Assembly: GCA_949300325.1 (NCBI GenBank)
Contig: CASGDQ010000059.1
Location: forward strand, 1-50,195
DNA: 50,195 nucleotides
Direction of reading: 5' to 3'
Origin: an uncultured Spirochaetales bacterium
GTDB lineage: Bacteria > Spirochaetota > Spirochaetia > Sphaerochaetales > Sphaerochaetaceae
The notes under the pieces are model-generated. The model did not search any database and was not told the DNA's origin. It saw nothing but the letters and a program-made list of their open reading frames with translations. Below, piece after piece: positions 17,025 through 26,127 of this stretch. Positions within the stretch are counted from its first letter, which is position 1. The number at the start of each line of letters is the position of its first letter. A program made the translations under genes and the position numbers.

Positions 17025-19238
17025 TCAGCCAACATTACCGTTGACATATTTGTAAACCTTGAGATGCTTGCCTCCGTAGCCGAGCGGCAGCCCGTCGACA
17101 CACACCTCGCCGTCTATCGTCCTGATCGGCATCTCGAAGAAATGCTCGCTCTTGAGATAGGTGGTGATCTTGTCCACCTTCTCCTCGTTGTCGAACTCCA
17201 TCACGGCCCCGACGGGGAAATCGTCGGCGAACACGAGCTCGCATGTGGCGTGCTCATGGTCGTCCTTGTCGGATGCGGCAATGAGCATGCCGTAGCTCTT
17301 GACCCCGCGGAAATTCGCGGGCTTGAGATTGGAGACGATCACGATGTTCCGTCCCAAAAGCTCGTCCTCCCTGTAATAAGGGACGATCGACGAAACGATC
17401 TGTCTTGGTTCAGGCTCACCCGTGTCGAGCTTGAGAATGTAGAGTTTGTCACCGTTTGGATGACGTTCGACTTCGCTGATTTTCGCGACCTTGAGGATGA
17501 CCTTCTTCTTGAAGGAATCCACAAGGCTCAATTCCTCATTCGCATTGTTGTTCATTTTTTCCTCTTTTGCTTGTTCTTTCTTTCCGCTGCGCTCGTTCTG
17601 TGATCCGGAATAGCGCTCGCGCAACGTATCGATCAGCTTATCCTCGAGCTTGGAGAAAAGAAGCTCGCACCCGGCCACCCTGACATCGCCGGAGGCAATA
17701 CCGATGTCGCCCCACACCGATTTCTCCCGGCCGAGGAAGGAAAGGATCTTCTCCCCGGTCGACGGAAGATACGGACTGACCATCACGGCAAGGTCGCGGA
17801 TGATGAAATAAAGCGTTGCAAGCAGGTCTGCGGCCTTCTGCGGGTCGGTCGTTCTGACCTTCCATGGCTCTCCGTCCTGGAAGGCCTTGTTACCCATGTC
17901 CGAAAGCTCGAATATGGCATGCAGGGCATCTCGCTCCTCCGCCTTCTCCAGAAGGTCTGTTATCTCCTTCTCCTTCTCCAGAGCCTTCGCATAGAGATCC
18001 CCGTCCAGACTGTAGCCGGATATCTCGGAGCCATAGAACCGGGAAATGAAGCTCAGCGTCCTGTTGACCAGGTTCGACAGGTTTCCGATCAGCTCCTTGT
18101 TGACCTTGTCCTGGAAATCCTTCCAGGTGAAGGTGAAATCACTCTTTTCCGGACGGTTGTAGAACATGTAGAATCTCCAGCAGTCGGCGGGTATGCCTGT
18201 CTCCTGGACATCGTTGCCGAAGACCCCCACCCCTCTTGATTTGCTGAACTTGCCGCCTTCGTAATTGAGATACTCTGTCGAGGACATGTGATGGAGCATC
18301 GTCCATTTCTCACCGGTCGCAAGGAGGCTCGACGGGAAGATGACGGTGTGGAACGGGATGTTGTCCTTTCCGATGAACTGGAAGAGCTCGGTACCCTCGG
18401 GATCCCTCCACCAGTATTCCCAGTCCTCGACCGCATTGGCCGTTATCGATATGTATCCTATCGGAGCGTCGAACCACACATAGAAGACCTTGTCCTCGAA
18501 GCCGGGCTTAGGTACAGGTATCCCCCATTTGAGGTCCCTAGTTATGCATCTTTCCTGCAGGCCGTCGCGGATCCAGGAATTGGTTATCTGCACTGCGTTC
18601 CTGGCCCAGAACCCCTCGACGCTGGCCTTGTCCATCCAGTTCTTGAGAAGAGGCAGGGCCTTGGGAAGGTTTATGTACAGGTGCTTCGTATTCTTCAGGA
18701 CAGGAGTGCTGCCGCACACCGAGCATTTCGGCTCTACGAGCTCGGTGGGCTCCAGGAGCTTTCCGCAGGCGTCGCACTGGTCCCCTCTTGCATCGGTGCT
18801 GCCGCAGTGCGGGCAGGTACCCTTGACATAACGGTCTGCAAGAAACCGGCCGCAGGTCGGGCAGTACAGCTGGGTCATCTCCCGTTCGGAGATGTAGCCG
18901 TTCTCATCCACCTTCTTGAATATGTGCTGGACGATCCTGGTCTGCTTTTCAGTGGAGGTGCGTCCGAAATAATCGAAATCGATGTTGAACCACTTGTATA
19001 TCTCCTTGTGGATCTCATGATACTTGTCGCAAAGCTCCCTTGGGCTAACCCCTTCCTGGAGTGCGCGCGTCTCGCTTGCGGTCCCGTATTCGTCGGTGCC
19101 GCAGATGTACAGCGTCTCGTAGCCCCGGAGACGGCAGAAACGTGCGAACACATCCGCGCTCAGGACCTGCGTCAGGTTTCCGAGATGGGGCACGTTGTTG
19201 ACATATGGAAGTGCAGAAGTAACTAATCTCTTTTTCAA
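17025..19238 (-). CDS. metG: Methionine--tRNA ligase
   Basis: MetRS charges tRNA-Met. The 737-residue protein has the HIGH-like HLGN (18-21), the zinc-knuckle region with four Cys-x2-Cys pairs, and KFSKS as its KMSKS loop, where Phe replaces Met. A C-terminal EMAP/Trbp111-type tRNA-binding domain (from about residue 625) follows a Lys/Glu-rich linker. The start is a TTG with AGGAG 7 bases upstream; no in-frame ATG lies nearby. The acidic small gene follows in the same transcript. Confidence 0.96.
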   Translation of the reverse strand: MKKRLVTSALPYVNNVPHLGNLTQVLSADVFARFCRLRGYETLYICGTDEYGTASETRALQEGVSPRELCDKYHEIHKEIYKWFNIDFDYFGRTSTEKQTRIVQHIFKKVDENGYISEREMTQLYCPTCGRFLADRYVKGTCPHCGSTDARGDQCDACGKLLEPTELVEPKCSVCGSTPVLKNTKHLYINLPKALPLLKNWMDKASVEGFWARNAVQITNSWIRDGLQERCITRDLKWGIPVPKPGFEDKVFYVWFDAPIGYISITANAVEDWEYWWRDPEGTELFQFIGKDNIPFHTVIFPSSLLATGEKWTMLHHMSSTEYLNYEGGKFSKSRGVGVFGNDVQETGIPADCWRFYMFYNRPEKSDFTFTWKDFQDKVNKELIGNLSNLVNRTLSFISRFYGSEISGYSLDGDLYAKALEKEKEITDLLEKAEERDALHAIFELSDMGNKAFQDGEPWKVRTTDPQKAADLLATLYFIIRDLAVMVSPYLPSTGEKILSFLGREKSVWGDIGIASGDVRVAGCELLFSKLEDKLIDTLRERYSGSQNERSGKKEQAKEEKMNNNANEELSLVDSFKKKVILKVAKISEVERHPNGDKLYILKLDTGEPEPRQIVSSIVPYYREDELLGRNIVIVSNLKPANFRGVKSYGMLIAASDKDDHEHATCELVFADDFPVGAVMEFDNEEKVDKITTYLKSEHFFEMPIRTIDGEVCVDGLPLGYGGKHLKVYKYVNGNVG

Positions 19239-19357
19239 AATGAATCTCCTGGAAAATTTTCCTGTTCATTATAACTCTTATGGGTATCCTTTTCAATTGA
19301 CATGCATCCCCATGTCCGTCCTTCCAATTTTGACCGGTAGCTGATATATTCTTTAGC

Positions 19358-20350
19358 ATGGAAAACCAGGAAAACATTTTTCAGGGAAGGAGAAAAAGAA
19401 GATTCGACTTCCATCCATCCCCGAAGCTCATCGTCTTCATCATCGTGGCGGCAATCGTCCTCGTGGCGCTGATGACCAGCTTCTTCGTAGTCGACCAGAC
19501 CGAGAACGCGGTCGTGCTCAGATGCGGCAGGTACGTGCGCACCGTCGGCCCAGGACTGCAGATGAAGCTTCCGTTCGGCATAGAGGAGAACCACAACGTG
19601 CAGACACAGGTTGTGCAGACGCTCACGTTCGGCTACCGCTCGACCGATGCCACCGGGACATCGCTTTCCGGAAGCCAGGTCAGGGAGGACGAGTCGCTCA
19701 TGCTCACGGGAGACCTCAACATCGTCTCCGTCGAATGGATCGTGCAGTACTACATCAGCGACCCACGGGCATGGCTTTTCAGCGTCAACGAGAAGGAACG
19801 GACCATAAGGGACATATCGCAGTCGGTCATGAACCAGCTTGTGGGGGATCTTCCGATCCTTTCGGTGATGACGGACCAGAGGACCAGGATAGAATACGAT
19901 GCGCAAGAACTCATGCAGGAGATATTCGACCGCTATGAGTTCGGGATACAGATCGTGACCGTCAAGCTCCAGAACATCGTTCCGCCCGAAGGTGACGTGC
20001 AGGATGCGTTCGAGGATGTCAACAAGGCCATCCAGGACATGAACAGGTTCATAAACGAAGGAAAGGAATACTACAACCAGGAGATTCCCGCCGCTCAGGG
20101 AGAGGCGGAAAAGCTTGTGCTCCAGGCTCAGGGATACGCAGCCGAGCGTGTCAACAGGGCAACAGGTGACGCGGCCAGGTTCACTTCGGTCCTCGACGAG
20201 TACAAGAAAAGCAAGGATATCACGCGCACCAGGCTGTACATCGAGACGATGGAGGAGGTCCTCAAGAGCGGGAACGGCAGCCTGACGCTTGTCGACAAGG
20301 GCTTGGACAACTTCCTTCCGTTCGCAGACATCATGGGAGGTGCAAAATGA
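19358..20350 (+). CDS. hflK: HflK, membrane protease modulator
   Basis: HflK and HflC form the large SPFH/prohibitin cage that surrounds FtsH in the inner membrane. The 330-residue protein has a short cytoplasmic leader, a membrane segment (about 24-46), then a SPFH domain opening VDQTENAVVLRCGRYVRTVGPGL. A helical C-terminal region follows with the typical QGEAEKLVLQAQGYAAERVN. TATATT (19345-19350) ends 7 bases before the ATG and no ribosome site is seen, so the mRNA may be leaderless. It overlaps hflC by 4 bp. Confidence 0.93.
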   Translation: MENQENIFQGRRKRRFDFHPSPKLIVFIIVAAIVLVALMTSFFVVDQTENAVVLRCGRYVRTVGPGLQMKLPFGIEENHNVQTQVVQTLTFGYRSTDATGTSLSGSQVREDESLMLTGDLNIVSVEWIVQYYISDPRAWLFSVNEKERTIRDISQSVMNQLVGDLPILSVMTDQRTRIEYDAQELMQEIFDRYEFGIQIVTVKLQNIVPPEGDVQDAFEDVNKAIQDMNRFINEGKEYYNQEIPAAQGEAEKLVLQAQGYAAERVNRATGDAARFTSVLDEYKKSKDITRTRLYIETMEEVLKSGNGSLTLVDKGLDNFLPFADIMGGAK

Positions 20351-21333
20351 AAAAACTGATAACCACGCTCGTGATAGTCGCCGTCCTTGCCGTCATTTTC
20401 TTCGTGCTCGGACCCTTCTATGTGCTCGACGAGGGGCAGATGGCGGTGATCACGAGGTTTGGAAAGATCGTGGATGTGGACGAGGAGGCCGGTCTCTCGT
20501 TCAAGATGCCAATCATTGACAATGTTGTCAAATATCCCAGGAAGCTTTTGAGCTGGGATGGGGATGCGCAGAGGATACCGACGAAGGAGAACCAGTTCAT
20601 TTGGGTCGACGCAACCGCAAGATGGAGGATAAGCGACGCAAAGAAGTTCTACGAGACGGTCAACACCATCCAGGGAGGGCTCGCAAGGCTCAACGACATA
20701 CTCGACTCGACGATAAGGACCGTGATAAGCGAGAACTATCTCAACGAGGCGGTCAGGAGCAGCAACCAGATAAACAGCATACATATCGAGGAGGACGTCG
20801 GGAACATCGAGGACCTCGAGGACAAGGAGACGCTCAGGAGCCTGACGGCCACCGACTCGAAACAGCAGGAGATATCGATCGGACGCGAGGGGCTTTCAAA
20901 CAGGATGCTCGCCCAGGCGAAGGACCTCACGATGATCTACGGCATAGAGCTCGAGGACATAATAATCCGGCAGATAAGGTATTCGGACGACCTCACTGAA
21001 AGCGTCTATACCAGGATGATCAAGGAAAGGAACCAGATAGCGGAGGCATACAGGTCGTTCGGACGAGGACAGCTGGCCTCATGGCAGGGCCGTACCGACA
21101 ACGACAAGATGACAATCCTGTCGCAGGCCTACGCCGAAAGCGAGAAGATAAAGGGAGGAGCGGATGCAGAGGCGGCCAGGATATATGCCGATGCCTACAG
21201 CGAGGATCCGGAGTTCTTCAAGCTATGGACACTTCTGGAATCCTACAAGCTCACGCTTCCCGGCATCGACAAGGTTTTCAGCTCCGATCTCGATTATTTC
21301 GATTATCTCTATTCGGTTGAAAATGATAACTAG
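20347..21333 (+). CDS. hflC: HflC, membrane protease modulator
   Basis: Partner of HflK. The 328-residue protein has an N-terminal membrane segment (about 5-24), the SPFH domain starting VLDEGQMAVITRFGKIVDV, and the conserved LLSWDGDAQRIPT and WVDATARWRI stretches. The C-terminal helix contains AYAESEKIKGGADAEAARIYADAY. The ATGA overlap with hflK ensures near-equal synthesis. The following acetyltransferase gene overlaps its last codons by 11 bp. Confidence 0.94.
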   Translation: MKKLITTLVIVAVLAVIFFVLGPFYVLDEGQMAVITRFGKIVDVDEEAGLSFKMPIIDNVVKYPRKLLSWDGDAQRIPTKENQFIWVDATARWRISDAKKFYETVNTIQGGLARLNDILDSTIRTVISENYLNEAVRSSNQINSIHIEEDVGNIEDLEDKETLRSLTATDSKQQEISIGREGLSNRMLAQAKDLTMIYGIELEDIIIRQIRYSDDLTESVYTRMIKERNQIAEAYRSFGRGQLASWQGRTDNDKMTILSQAYAESEKIKGGADAEAARIYADAYSEDPEFFKLWTLLESYKLTLPGIDKVFSSDLDYFDYLYSVENDN

Positions 21334-22093
21334 GCTTTCACGCACGGACCACCCGTCCGTGCTTTTTCATCTCAGAGGAAAGGAAGGAATTTTCCATTTC
21401 TTCATCTCCGCCCTGGAAGGGGGAGAAGGCTGCAGGCTGTATTCCAGCTCGTTTCCGGATGGAAGGACGCTGTACATCCTTGTGACTGCGGGCTTTCTGG
21501 TCCATCTTGCAGGAGACCCGTGCATGGACGGGGATACGGCGGATTTCATAAACGGCCTCGAATGGAGGATCCTGCTCTCCCCTGCCCCGCTCCTTTGCGG
21601 GGTGACGGACCGGATAAGGGCGGATAAGCTCGACAGGAGCTGCCTCATGTTTTTGACAAGGAACCGCCGTCCTTCGGACTGCAGGCAGGCCAGGATACTG
21701 AAAACCGCGGAATCATTCCTTGCCCTGACGGACCTTTACGACCGCATCGAGGGCTATTCACAGCTGTACTCCGGGAGCCGGGCGGATTTCATCGGAAGCC
21801 GCATGGAGGACAGGAGGAACAGGAGGCGCGCCGTCGCCGCAATCGGAGGCCGGAGGCTGTTGAGCAGCGCCACAAGAAGCGGAGACATGATAGTGAGCGT
21901 GTGCACCGACCCGGAGTACAGGAACAGGGGTTATGCGACAAAGGTGCTCAGACGCTTGATAAGCCATGCCTTCTCGAGCGATCCCGGGCTGGATGCGCTT
22001 TATCTGTTCTACAGCACGGATGAGGCCCGCCGCCTCTATATGGGGCTTGGATTCGAATATCTGGTGGATTATGATATATTGAGGAGATGGTAA
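21323..22093 (+). CDS. GNAT-family N-acetyltransferase
   Basis: The first 150 residues of this 256-residue protein are unrecognised. The C-terminal half has the acetyl-CoA site: VSVCTDPEYRNRGYATKVL, with the R/Q-x-x-G-x-G/A pattern, and YMGLGFEYLVDYDI as the usual end of the fold. Substrate unknown. The ATG at 21323 lies inside the end of hflC, so it is probably made by coupled translation. The FAH-type gene starts 1 base after its stop. Confidence 0.8.
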   Translation: MITRLSRTDHPSVLFHLRGKEGIFHFFISALEGGEGCRLYSSSFPDGRTLYILVTAGFLVHLAGDPCMDGDTADFINGLEWRILLSPAPLLCGVTDRIRADKLDRSCLMFLTRNRRPSDCRQARILKTAESFLALTDLYDRIEGYSQLYSGSRADFIGSRMEDRRNRRRAVAAIGGRRLLSSATRSGDMIVSVCTDPEYRNRGYATKVLRRLISHAFSSDPGLDALYLFYSTDEARRLYMGLGFEYLVDYDILRRW

Positions 22094-22094
22094 G

Positions 22095-22850
22095 ATGAAA
22101 TACGTAAGATTCTTTACACCGGATGGGAATGTCAGATACGGGATCCTCGACAATGATTTCGTGACGCCGTTTGCCGGTTCATGGTACGAGGGCGACACGG
22201 AAGACTCGGTCAGGTACGCCTTGGACGACATAAGGCTGCTCTGCCCCGTCGAATTCTCGAAAGCAGTATGCATAGGGCTGAACTACGCAAGACACGCCGA
22301 GGAGCTCGAAATGCAGAAGCCGGCGGCCCCCGTGGTGTTCATCAAACCGTACACGTGTGCCATAGGGCCGGAGGACGAGATCATCCATCCAGCCATGTCG
22401 AAACGCATCGATTTCGAGGCGGAGCTGGCCGTGGTCATGGGAAGGGATGCGAAAAACGTCCCCATCGCCGATGCCTACACCTATGTGCTCGGATACACCA
22501 TAGCAAACGACGTTACGGCACGCGACCTTCAGGAAAAAGGCGGGCAATGGACCATATGCAAGGGATTCGACACTTTTCTTCCGATGGGACCGTACATATC
22601 CGACGAGATCGATCCGGAAAACGTCCTTATTGAAAGCTTCGTGAACGGGGAACCACGTCAGAAGGGCAACACCCGGGACATGATATTCGACATACCCCAC
22701 CTTATAAGCTACATCTCGTCGGTCATGACGCTCAAGAAAGGCGACGTGATACTCACCGGCACACCGAAGGGGATCGGGGGGATGGAGAAAGGCGACGTGG
22801 TGGAATGCGTCATAGAGGGACTGGGAAGGCTCAGGAACAGGAACGCATGA
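22095..22850 (+). CDS. Fumarylacetoacetate hydrolase (FAH) family protein
   Basis: FAH-family enzymes are metal-dependent hydrolases, decarboxylases or isomerases of keto acids (including oxaloacetate decarboxylases and tautomerases). The 251-residue protein has a short N-terminal domain and the catalytic core: IGLNYARHAEE, VVFIKP, IDFEAELAVVMG with the metal-binding acids, YTIANDVTARDLQ and LTGTPKGIGGM. The exact substrate cannot be read from sequence. It belongs to the hflK-hflC transcript. Confidence 0.88.
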   Translation: MKYVRFFTPDGNVRYGILDNDFVTPFAGSWYEGDTEDSVRYALDDIRLLCPVEFSKAVCIGLNYARHAEELEMQKPAAPVVFIKPYTCAIGPEDEIIHPAMSKRIDFEAELAVVMGRDAKNVPIADAYTYVLGYTIANDVTARDLQEKGGQWTICKGFDTFLPMGPYISDEIDPENVLIESFVNGEPRQKGNTRDMIFDIPHLISYISSVMTLKKGDVILTGTPKGIGGMEKGDVVECVIEGLGRLRNRNA

Positions 22851-22851
22851 T

Positions 22852-22880
22852 TTGCCTATACACCGATATGCTGTTATCAT
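22852..22880 (+). promoter_or_regulatory. Promoter directly before the Imm-5-like gene
   Basis: TTGCCT (22852-22857), a 17-bp spacer and TATCAT (22875-22880). Only 6 bases separate the -10 box from the ATG at 22887, so the predicted transcript has essentially no 5' leader. Confidence 0.6.
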
Positions 22881-22886
22881 ATTGAT

Positions 22887-23423
22887 ATGGACGATATCGT
22901 TGCAAGATATGAAAAGGGACGTGTGATCCTGTTCAGGAAAACGGATCCCGTCCTGCTGCCTGTTTTGGAAAAAATCGATGCGATCAACCGCAGGGCCGCG
23001 GTGTTATGGGCCTTCGAGGTCATAAAGGAACCGGCGGCATATCTTCTGGGACGGTATTCGAACCGCTGGCCGATAAACGAGGCGGTGGAGACGTGCCGCA
23101 GCTGGAGCCAGGGGATTGTGAAGATGAGCGAGGCAAGGCGGTGCATCCTTGGTCTCCACTCGTTCGCGGGCAAGCTCGAGGACAGGGCGGACCGTGCCCT
23201 GGTCCGGGCCGTGGCCCAGGCCCTTTCCACCATACACGTCAAGGACCATGCGATCGGATTCTGCATCTACGAGCTGACAAGCATCATATTCCAGGAAGGA
23301 CTGGACAAAGGGCTTTCGCTGGTCCCCGAAAGAATCTCATATTACCTGGATAAGCTTGAATGGGCGGAAAAAACGGAAAAGGAGGGGATGTTCAACTGGG
23401 CCCCGTTCCTTCTGAACGGATGA
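22887..23423 (+). CDS. Imm-5-like (putative immunity) protein
   Basis: The 178-residue, helix-rich protein resembles the family annotated as putative immunity protein / Imm-5-like. The typical stretch reads INEAVETCRSWSQGIVKMSE, then an Ala/Arg-rich helix, then STIHVKDHAIGFCIYELT. No toxin gene is adjacent and such proteins often occur alone in gut bacteria, so an immunity role is only a family label. It is the last chromosomal protein gene before the tRNA. See the leaderless promoter at 22852. Confidence 0.65.
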   Translation: MDDIVARYEKGRVILFRKTDPVLLPVLEKIDAINRRAAVLWAFEVIKEPAAYLLGRYSNRWPINEAVETCRSWSQGIVKMSEARRCILGLHSFAGKLEDRADRALVRAVAQALSTIHVKDHAIGFCIYELTSIIFQEGLDKGLSLVPERISYYLDKLEWAEKTEKEGMFNWAPFLLNG

Positions 23424-23550
23424 AATCGGGACACCATGGTCCGGCATCCCGCCCACAGACGCACCACCTACCTGTTCCAAGCCTTTTTTCACATATATCT
23501 CGTTATAAAAAAAAGAGTTATAAAATTATACAAAAAAATTTTCAAACAGG

Positions 23551-23579
23551 TTGACGAAACATCTTAAAAATAGTAGATT
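23551..23579 (+). promoter_or_regulatory. tRNA-Leu promoter
   Basis: TTGACG (23551-23556), a 17-bp spacer, TAGATT (23574-23579), with a start expected about 10 nt before the tRNA. The AT-rich stretch 23505-23550 upstream could serve as an UP element. The rest of 23424-23550 holds no gene that I can see. Confidence 0.7.
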
Positions 23580-23597
23580 ACATGAGTACCAAGTAAT

Positions 23598-23681
23598 GCG
23601 GTCGTGGTGGAATTGGTAGACACGCTAGCTTGAGGTGCTAGTGCTTGAAAGGGCTTGGAGATTCGAGTTCTCTCGGCCGCA
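23598..23681 (+). tRNA. tRNA-Leu(GAG)
   Basis: The acceptor arms GCGGTCG and CGGCCGC pair with one G-U. The D arm contains AATTGGTAGAC. The anticodon stem is CTAGC/GCTAG with loop TTGAGGT (anticodon GAG). A long variable arm follows, as expected for leucine, and the T-loop is TTCGAGT. CCA is not encoded. The phage integrase gene begins 134 bp downstream, so the 3' part of this gene is the probable attachment site. Confidence 0.93.
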
Positions 23682-23689
23682 CGTTCTAT

Positions 23690-23730
23690 AAGGTTCTGTG
23701 GTGTAATGAATTAGCTACAGAACCTTTTTT
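23690..23730 (+). terminator. tRNA-Leu terminator
   Basis: AAGGTTCTGT pairs with ACAGAACCTT around a 20-base loop, followed by TTTT. It sits 9 bases after the tRNA. It may belong to the phage side of the junction. Confidence 0.8.
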
Positions 23731-23814
23731 GTTTTCCGTAAGCTTAATTTCTTGGTAGTTCAAAAAAAGTTCATTTTAAATTAGAAACGAAACGAATCCT
23801 GTTAAAAAAAATTT

Positions 23815-25011
23815 ATGTATAAAGTCAAAGATCATTACAGGTTGGTAAAGCAGAAATCACCAAAAGGAACGGTAACATGGTACTACTATTGCTATGATGA
23901 GGACGGCACGCGCTTAAAGAGATCCACCGGAAGAAAGACCAGATCCGAAGCCGTTAAAGTGATTCTTGAAAGGATCGATACCGGGCATCTGCAATATCCG
24001 GAAGGATTCAAGCCCAAGCGCCTGAGCCGAACCAAGACAAGCAAAATGCTTTTTGTCCGCAGCGTATCCAAGTCGATAACCTTCTCAGAATACACTGAAG
24101 TGTTCTTCGTCTACGATAAGGATCCTATAATACGGGACAAGATACGGCGTGGCGGCAGCTACTCCGAGAGCTTCTGCCACAACAACCGGAAATCTTTTGA
24201 GAAAAACATTCTGCCGTACTTTGCAGATTACCGCGTGAGATCTATTACCCCGTCTATGGTCAATCAGTGGCTCTTGACGCTCCCCCAGCAGGGATTGTCG
24301 CATGTGACCTGCAATAAGATGAAAAGCCTTTTGAACACAGTGTTCAAGCAAGCGATCCTGGATGGCCTCATAACCGATAACCCTGTTGACAAGATCAAAC
24401 CCCTTGCTGAAAAGAAATCGACAAAGGATGCATTCACGAAAGAGGAAATAAAAAAGCTTTTCTCCGTGGAATGGGATAACGAGATCGCCAGGGCAGCAAG
24501 CCTTACTTCCTGTCTTACTGGATTGCGCAGCGGAGAGATCAGGGCCCTGAAAATTGAGAAAGTCTCTGCTCTTAAGATCATTGTAGATTCTTCATATGAG
24601 GATCGTATCGGGCTCAAATGCACAAAAAGCGGGGTAAGGCGGGAAGTGCCAATAACAAACAGCCTGTACAATCTTCTTGAGGATATTTACGAAAAGACCG
24701 GCGAAGGTGAATATATCTTCTCGATAACAAAGGGGGAAAGCCCGGTTTCAAAAGCCTTTCTGATGAGACATCTGAAAATTGCAATGCGGCGGGCCGGGAT
24801 CTCCACCACTCCAGGGGAGCGTACTTTGACATTCCACAGCTTCCGGCACTTCTTCAACACATGCCTAATAGCTTCCGGAGTTTCCGGAGAGATCACAAGG
24901 GCCGTAATCGGACACCAGGAAGAAGAAATGACAATGCATTATCTGCATCTGACTGCGGATAACATGGATTTCATCAGAGAGATACAGGAGGAAACAATCA
25001 ATGCCATGTAG
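23815..25011 (+). CDS. int: Tyrosine recombinase (phage integrase)
   Basis: The enzyme integrates and excises the prophage. The 398-residue protein has an N-terminal arm-binding region with basic repeats (1-75), a core-binding SAM-like domain (about 88-190), and the catalytic domain with Arg 238 (TGLRSGE), His 341 and Arg 344 (HSFRH), His 367 (IGHQ) and the nucleophile Tyr 376 (MHYLHL). All five key residues are present, so it looks active. The start has no good ribosome site. It is read away from the tRNA. Confidence 0.93.
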   Translation: MYKVKDHYRLVKQKSPKGTVTWYYYCYDEDGTRLKRSTGRKTRSEAVKVILERIDTGHLQYPEGFKPKRLSRTKTSKMLFVRSVSKSITFSEYTEVFFVYDKDPIIRDKIRRGGSYSESFCHNNRKSFEKNILPYFADYRVRSITPSMVNQWLLTLPQQGLSHVTCNKMKSLLNTVFKQAILDGLITDNPVDKIKPLAEKKSTKDAFTKEEIKKLFSVEWDNEIARAASLTSCLTGLRSGEIRALKIEKVSALKIIVDSSYEDRIGLKCTKSGVRREVPITNSLYNLLEDIYEKTGEGEYIFSITKGESPVSKAFLMRHLKIAMRRAGISTTPGERTLTFHSFRHFFNTCLIASGVSGEITRAVIGHQEEEMTMHYLHLTADNMDFIREIQEETINAM

Positions 25012-25034
25012 GTTTTAAGGTGGGAATTTTCGCA

Positions 25035-25066
25035 TAAAAAAATGCAGGGACTTTCGCCCGCTGCAT
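25035..25066 (-). terminator. Terminator of the DUF1828-like gene
   Basis: Read on the minus strand, ATGCAGCGGG folds with CCCTGCAT and is followed by a T run (25041-25035). It lies downstream of the leftward gene that stops at 25190. The remainder of 25067-25189 shows nothing I can name. Confidence 0.65.
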
Positions 25067-25189
25067 CAGACATACACACACAAGCTAATTCTATCACAGT
25101 AAAAGATTTTTGTCTGCATAATTCAGATATTTCATTACTTTTTTTAACTATACTTAAGTATATGATCAAGCACCTGGAATATTGCGCTT

Positions 25190-25582
25190 TCATCCCAGAA
25201 AACAGCCCAGTAGATCCAGGCTTGAAAGCGCCTGAAAAAAGAGCATTAGATCTTCGGCAAAATATCCATTCTTGCAATCATAAAGAATTTCTTTAGTTTC
25301 GCAATTAAAGCAACAATTGAAATTAGTAAGTATGTTATTAAAAATTGCATTGCATCTATCATCTGAATCCTGATCAATCAGGATCCCGGCATCATGCAGA
25401 TCTGAGTAAACATTTCCGCAATCGCTGAAACTGATGCGTGTACTGTCGCATGTAACCTTCACGGCTATCCAGTCATTGAGCCTATCTAAGTATGGCATCG
25501 TCACGATAAATTCATAATCGGAAATCTCCTGCACATGACAGATTTCATCAAACGCTTTGAAGAATTCGGCTTTTACATCCAT
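25190..25582 (-). CDS. DUF1828-like phage protein
   Basis: The 130-residue protein resembles DUF1828 proteins: an N-terminal helix, then IVTMPYLDRLNDWIAVKVT and ISFSDCGNVYSDLHDAGI, the strand-rich core with its DxG turn. Such genes are common beside phage or plasmid repressors; their role is unknown. Seven Cys residues is high for its size. GGAAGGAAATG precedes the ATG, and two 42-bp repeats lie in its upstream region. Confidence 0.6.
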   Translation of the reverse strand: MDVKAEFFKAFDEICHVQEISDYEFIVTMPYLDRLNDWIAVKVTCDSTRISFSDCGNVYSDLHDAGILIDQDSDDRCNAIFNNILTNFNCCFNCETKEILYDCKNGYFAEDLMLFFQALSSLDLLGCFLG

Positions 25583-25652
25583 ACTTCATTTCCTTCCATA
25601 AGCTAAGTATCTATACAAGCTTATCTTGCAAAACATCCAGGTATCATCAAAA

Positions 25653-25736
25653 AAAAGATATAGGCATAAAACAAAACGTTTATACTTTCATCGGAAAAGA
25701 TATAAATATAAAAGAAAACGTTTATGCTTTCGTAAA
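25653..25736. repeat. Two 42-bp imperfect direct repeats (possible operators)
   Basis: Units 25653-25694 and 25695-25736 both start AAAAGATATA and contain AAAACGTTTAT followed by (A/G)CTTTC. They fill the gap between the DUF1828-like gene and the first repressor gene. Repeats at such a site are likely binding sites for one of the repressors. The AACGTTT core resembles the shared operator half-site but is not the same sequence. Confidence 0.6.
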
Positions 25737-25750
25737 AAACTTTATAAAGA

Positions 25751-26098
25751 TTATTGCCTCTTGCCTGGGTGAGACTGGCCCATAATAATCTTCAGCGCAG
25801 GAAGGAGCTGGTGATCATTCATACAGTACCGGACTAATGTTCGCATTTCTTGGTTTGATTCCACAAAATAAGCTTCTTGTGAAAGTTTTACTTTTTCTCC
25901 TCCAAGCAAATATTCCAATGAAACACCTATTTCTAATGACATTTTATAAGCATCAGGTAATCTAGGAAATCTATTTTGCGATCTCCACTGGCGTATAGTA
26001 TTGTATGATATATTTGTTCTTTGAGAAATATCAAATAAATTTAATCCTTTACTATTTGCAACAAAATCAAATCTTTTCCAAAATTCAGATGCTTCCAT
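25751..26098 (-). CDS. XRE-family repressor-like protein 1
   Basis: The 115-residue protein has an N-terminal helix-turn-helix (about 8-66) with ISQRTNISYNTIRQWRSQNR as the recognition region, and a short C-terminal helical domain with FVESNQEMRTLVRYCMND. It is a paralogue of the next gene. AAGGGG precedes the ATG. A role in lysogeny control fits its place between integrase and the early genes and its divergent orientation; which of the two is the main repressor is not clear. Confidence 0.8.
   Translation of the reverse strand: MEASEFWKRFDFVANSKGLNLFDISQRTNISYNTIRQWRSQNRFPRLPDAYKMSLEIGVSLEYLLGGEKVKLSQEAYFVESNQEMRTLVRYCMNDHQLLPALKIIMGQSHPGKRQ
25814..25867. repeat. 54-bp exact repeat, copy 1 (repressor genes)
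   Basis: Identical over 54 bp to 26203-26256. It encodes the shared C-terminal segment of the two repressor paralogues, whose N-terminal halves differ strongly. Confidence 0.9.
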
Positions 26099-26127
26099 AT
26101 AACATCCCCTTAAAGCCGGAAAGCTGT

